From: JBCCXL01 sp039191605 | GTDB lineage: Bacteria; Acidobacteriota; Thermoanaerobaculia; Multivoradales; JAHZIX01 | DNA length: 64,000 bases | Direction of reading: 5' to 3' | Assembly: GCA_039191605.1 (NCBI GenBank) | Contig: JBCCXL010000008.1 | Coordinates: 186,001 to 250,000 of the forward strand | Shown: piece by piece, positions 63,785 to 64,000 of the stretch | How positions within the stretch are numbered: position 1 is the stretch's first letter | Layout of the letters: each line of letters starts with the position of its first letter | Notes under the pieces: generated by a model | Told to the model about the DNA's origin: nothing | The model's database searches: none | Seen by the model: the letters and a program-made list of their open reading frames with translations, nothing else | Made by a program: the position numbers and the translations under genes

Positions 63785-64000
63785 TCAGAAGAGGGTGTAG
63801 ATAAAGGGCGCGGCGCCGGTGCTGGAGAGCAGGATGAGGGCGGCCATCAGCAGCAGCACCAGAAGGATGGGGGTGAGCCACCACTTCTTGCTCTCTGCGA
63901 GAAAGGCCCAGAGCTCGGCGAGGAAGGAGGGCTGCTCCTCTTCGGCCGCCTGGGCGAAGGCGGAGTCCTCGACGCCTGGATTGGCGGGCGCCTGGGATTT
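63785..64000 (-). CDS. DUF5989-family membrane protein (5' partial)
   Basis: The minus-strand frame is open from the window edge to a TGA at 63785-63787 and gives the last 71 residues of a protein. It holds LWAFLAESKKWWLTPILLVL, a single membrane helix and the terminal GAAPFIYTLF. The KKWWLxPI entry and APFIYTLF end are characteristic of DUF5989. Homologues usually lie beside an SxtJ-like membrane protein and a carbamoyltransferase, so those genes are expected just beyond the edge. Confidence 0.85.
   Translation of the reverse strand, partial: KSQAPANPGVEDSAFAQAAEEEQPSFLAELWAFLAESKKWWLTPILLVLLLMAALILLSSTGAAPFIYTLF

Overview
The window is about two-thirds G+C by eye and densely coded on both strands. 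It looks like chromosome from a large-genome, Gram-negative-type heterotroph. The VWFA-related protein of the type first defined in Acidobacteria, the TPR-bearing GT-C proteins, the choice-of-anchor B protein, the very large Ser/Thr kinase-ATPase and the IPTL-CTERM-like segment together suggest Acidobacteriota, perhaps the Thermoanaerobaculia side. That placement is an inference, not a measurement. No rRNA, CRISPR array, insertion sequence or prophage was seen. One tRNA (Pro, anticodon CGG) is present with its own promoter and terminator.

Layout. 1-4 kb: the end of a surface protein with carboxypeptidase-regulatory-like repeats, a WapI-like small protein and the ABC-F translation factor EttA. 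4.2-5.2 kb: a 72-residue precursor followed four bases later by an OphMA/SonM-type alpha-N-methyltransferase, i.e. a split borosin RiPP pair. 5.4-10.4 kb: a 1241-residue kinase/AAA/TPR regulator coupled to a haem-binding protein. 10.6-15.5 kb: glucokinase, a 24-codon ORF containing one Trp, a protein fusing a TOMM-type leader-binding/E1-like region to a flavin-dependent tryptophan halogenase, and an ankyrin protein. 15.6-18.2 kb: arginine deiminase and ornithine carbamoyltransferase. 18.3-26.4 kb: an FHA-GAF-cyclase, a VWFA-related protein and a GT-C/TPR membrane protein. 26.4-31.2 kb: an M64 peptidase, a DUF1684 lipoprotein, a class II aldolase and a Phd/VapC toxin-antitoxin pair. 31.5-42.8 kb: a TMTC-like GT-C/TPR protein, a PDZ-GAF-GGDEF diguanylate cyclase, an LCAT-like lipoprotein, tRNA-Pro, a MamK-like actin, a cell-wall amidase and a POT peptide transporter. 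43.4-49.6 kb: a 2081-residue exported protein with perfectly periodic 327-bp repeats and a beta-helix. 49.7-52.7 kb: three tandem phage-tail-collar proteins, a GNAT acetyltransferase, a DUF6916-like protein and a small PepSY-like protein. 53-64 kb: GAPDH coupled to a PD40-PA-M28-PDZ peptidase, a YheT-like hydrolase, a choice-of-anchor B protein, an ELFV-dehydrogenase-like protein and the end of a DUF5989 protein.

The strongest biology is in the first 15 kb. Two unrelated RiPP-type modification systems lie within 10 kb: backbone N-methylation (borosin) and a halogenase that appears to carry its own leader-binding domain. A second theme is structural. At least five genes end inside short tandem duplications (13-33 bp unit) that contain or immediately follow the stop codon; one such array runs from one gene's stop codon into the next gene's start codon.
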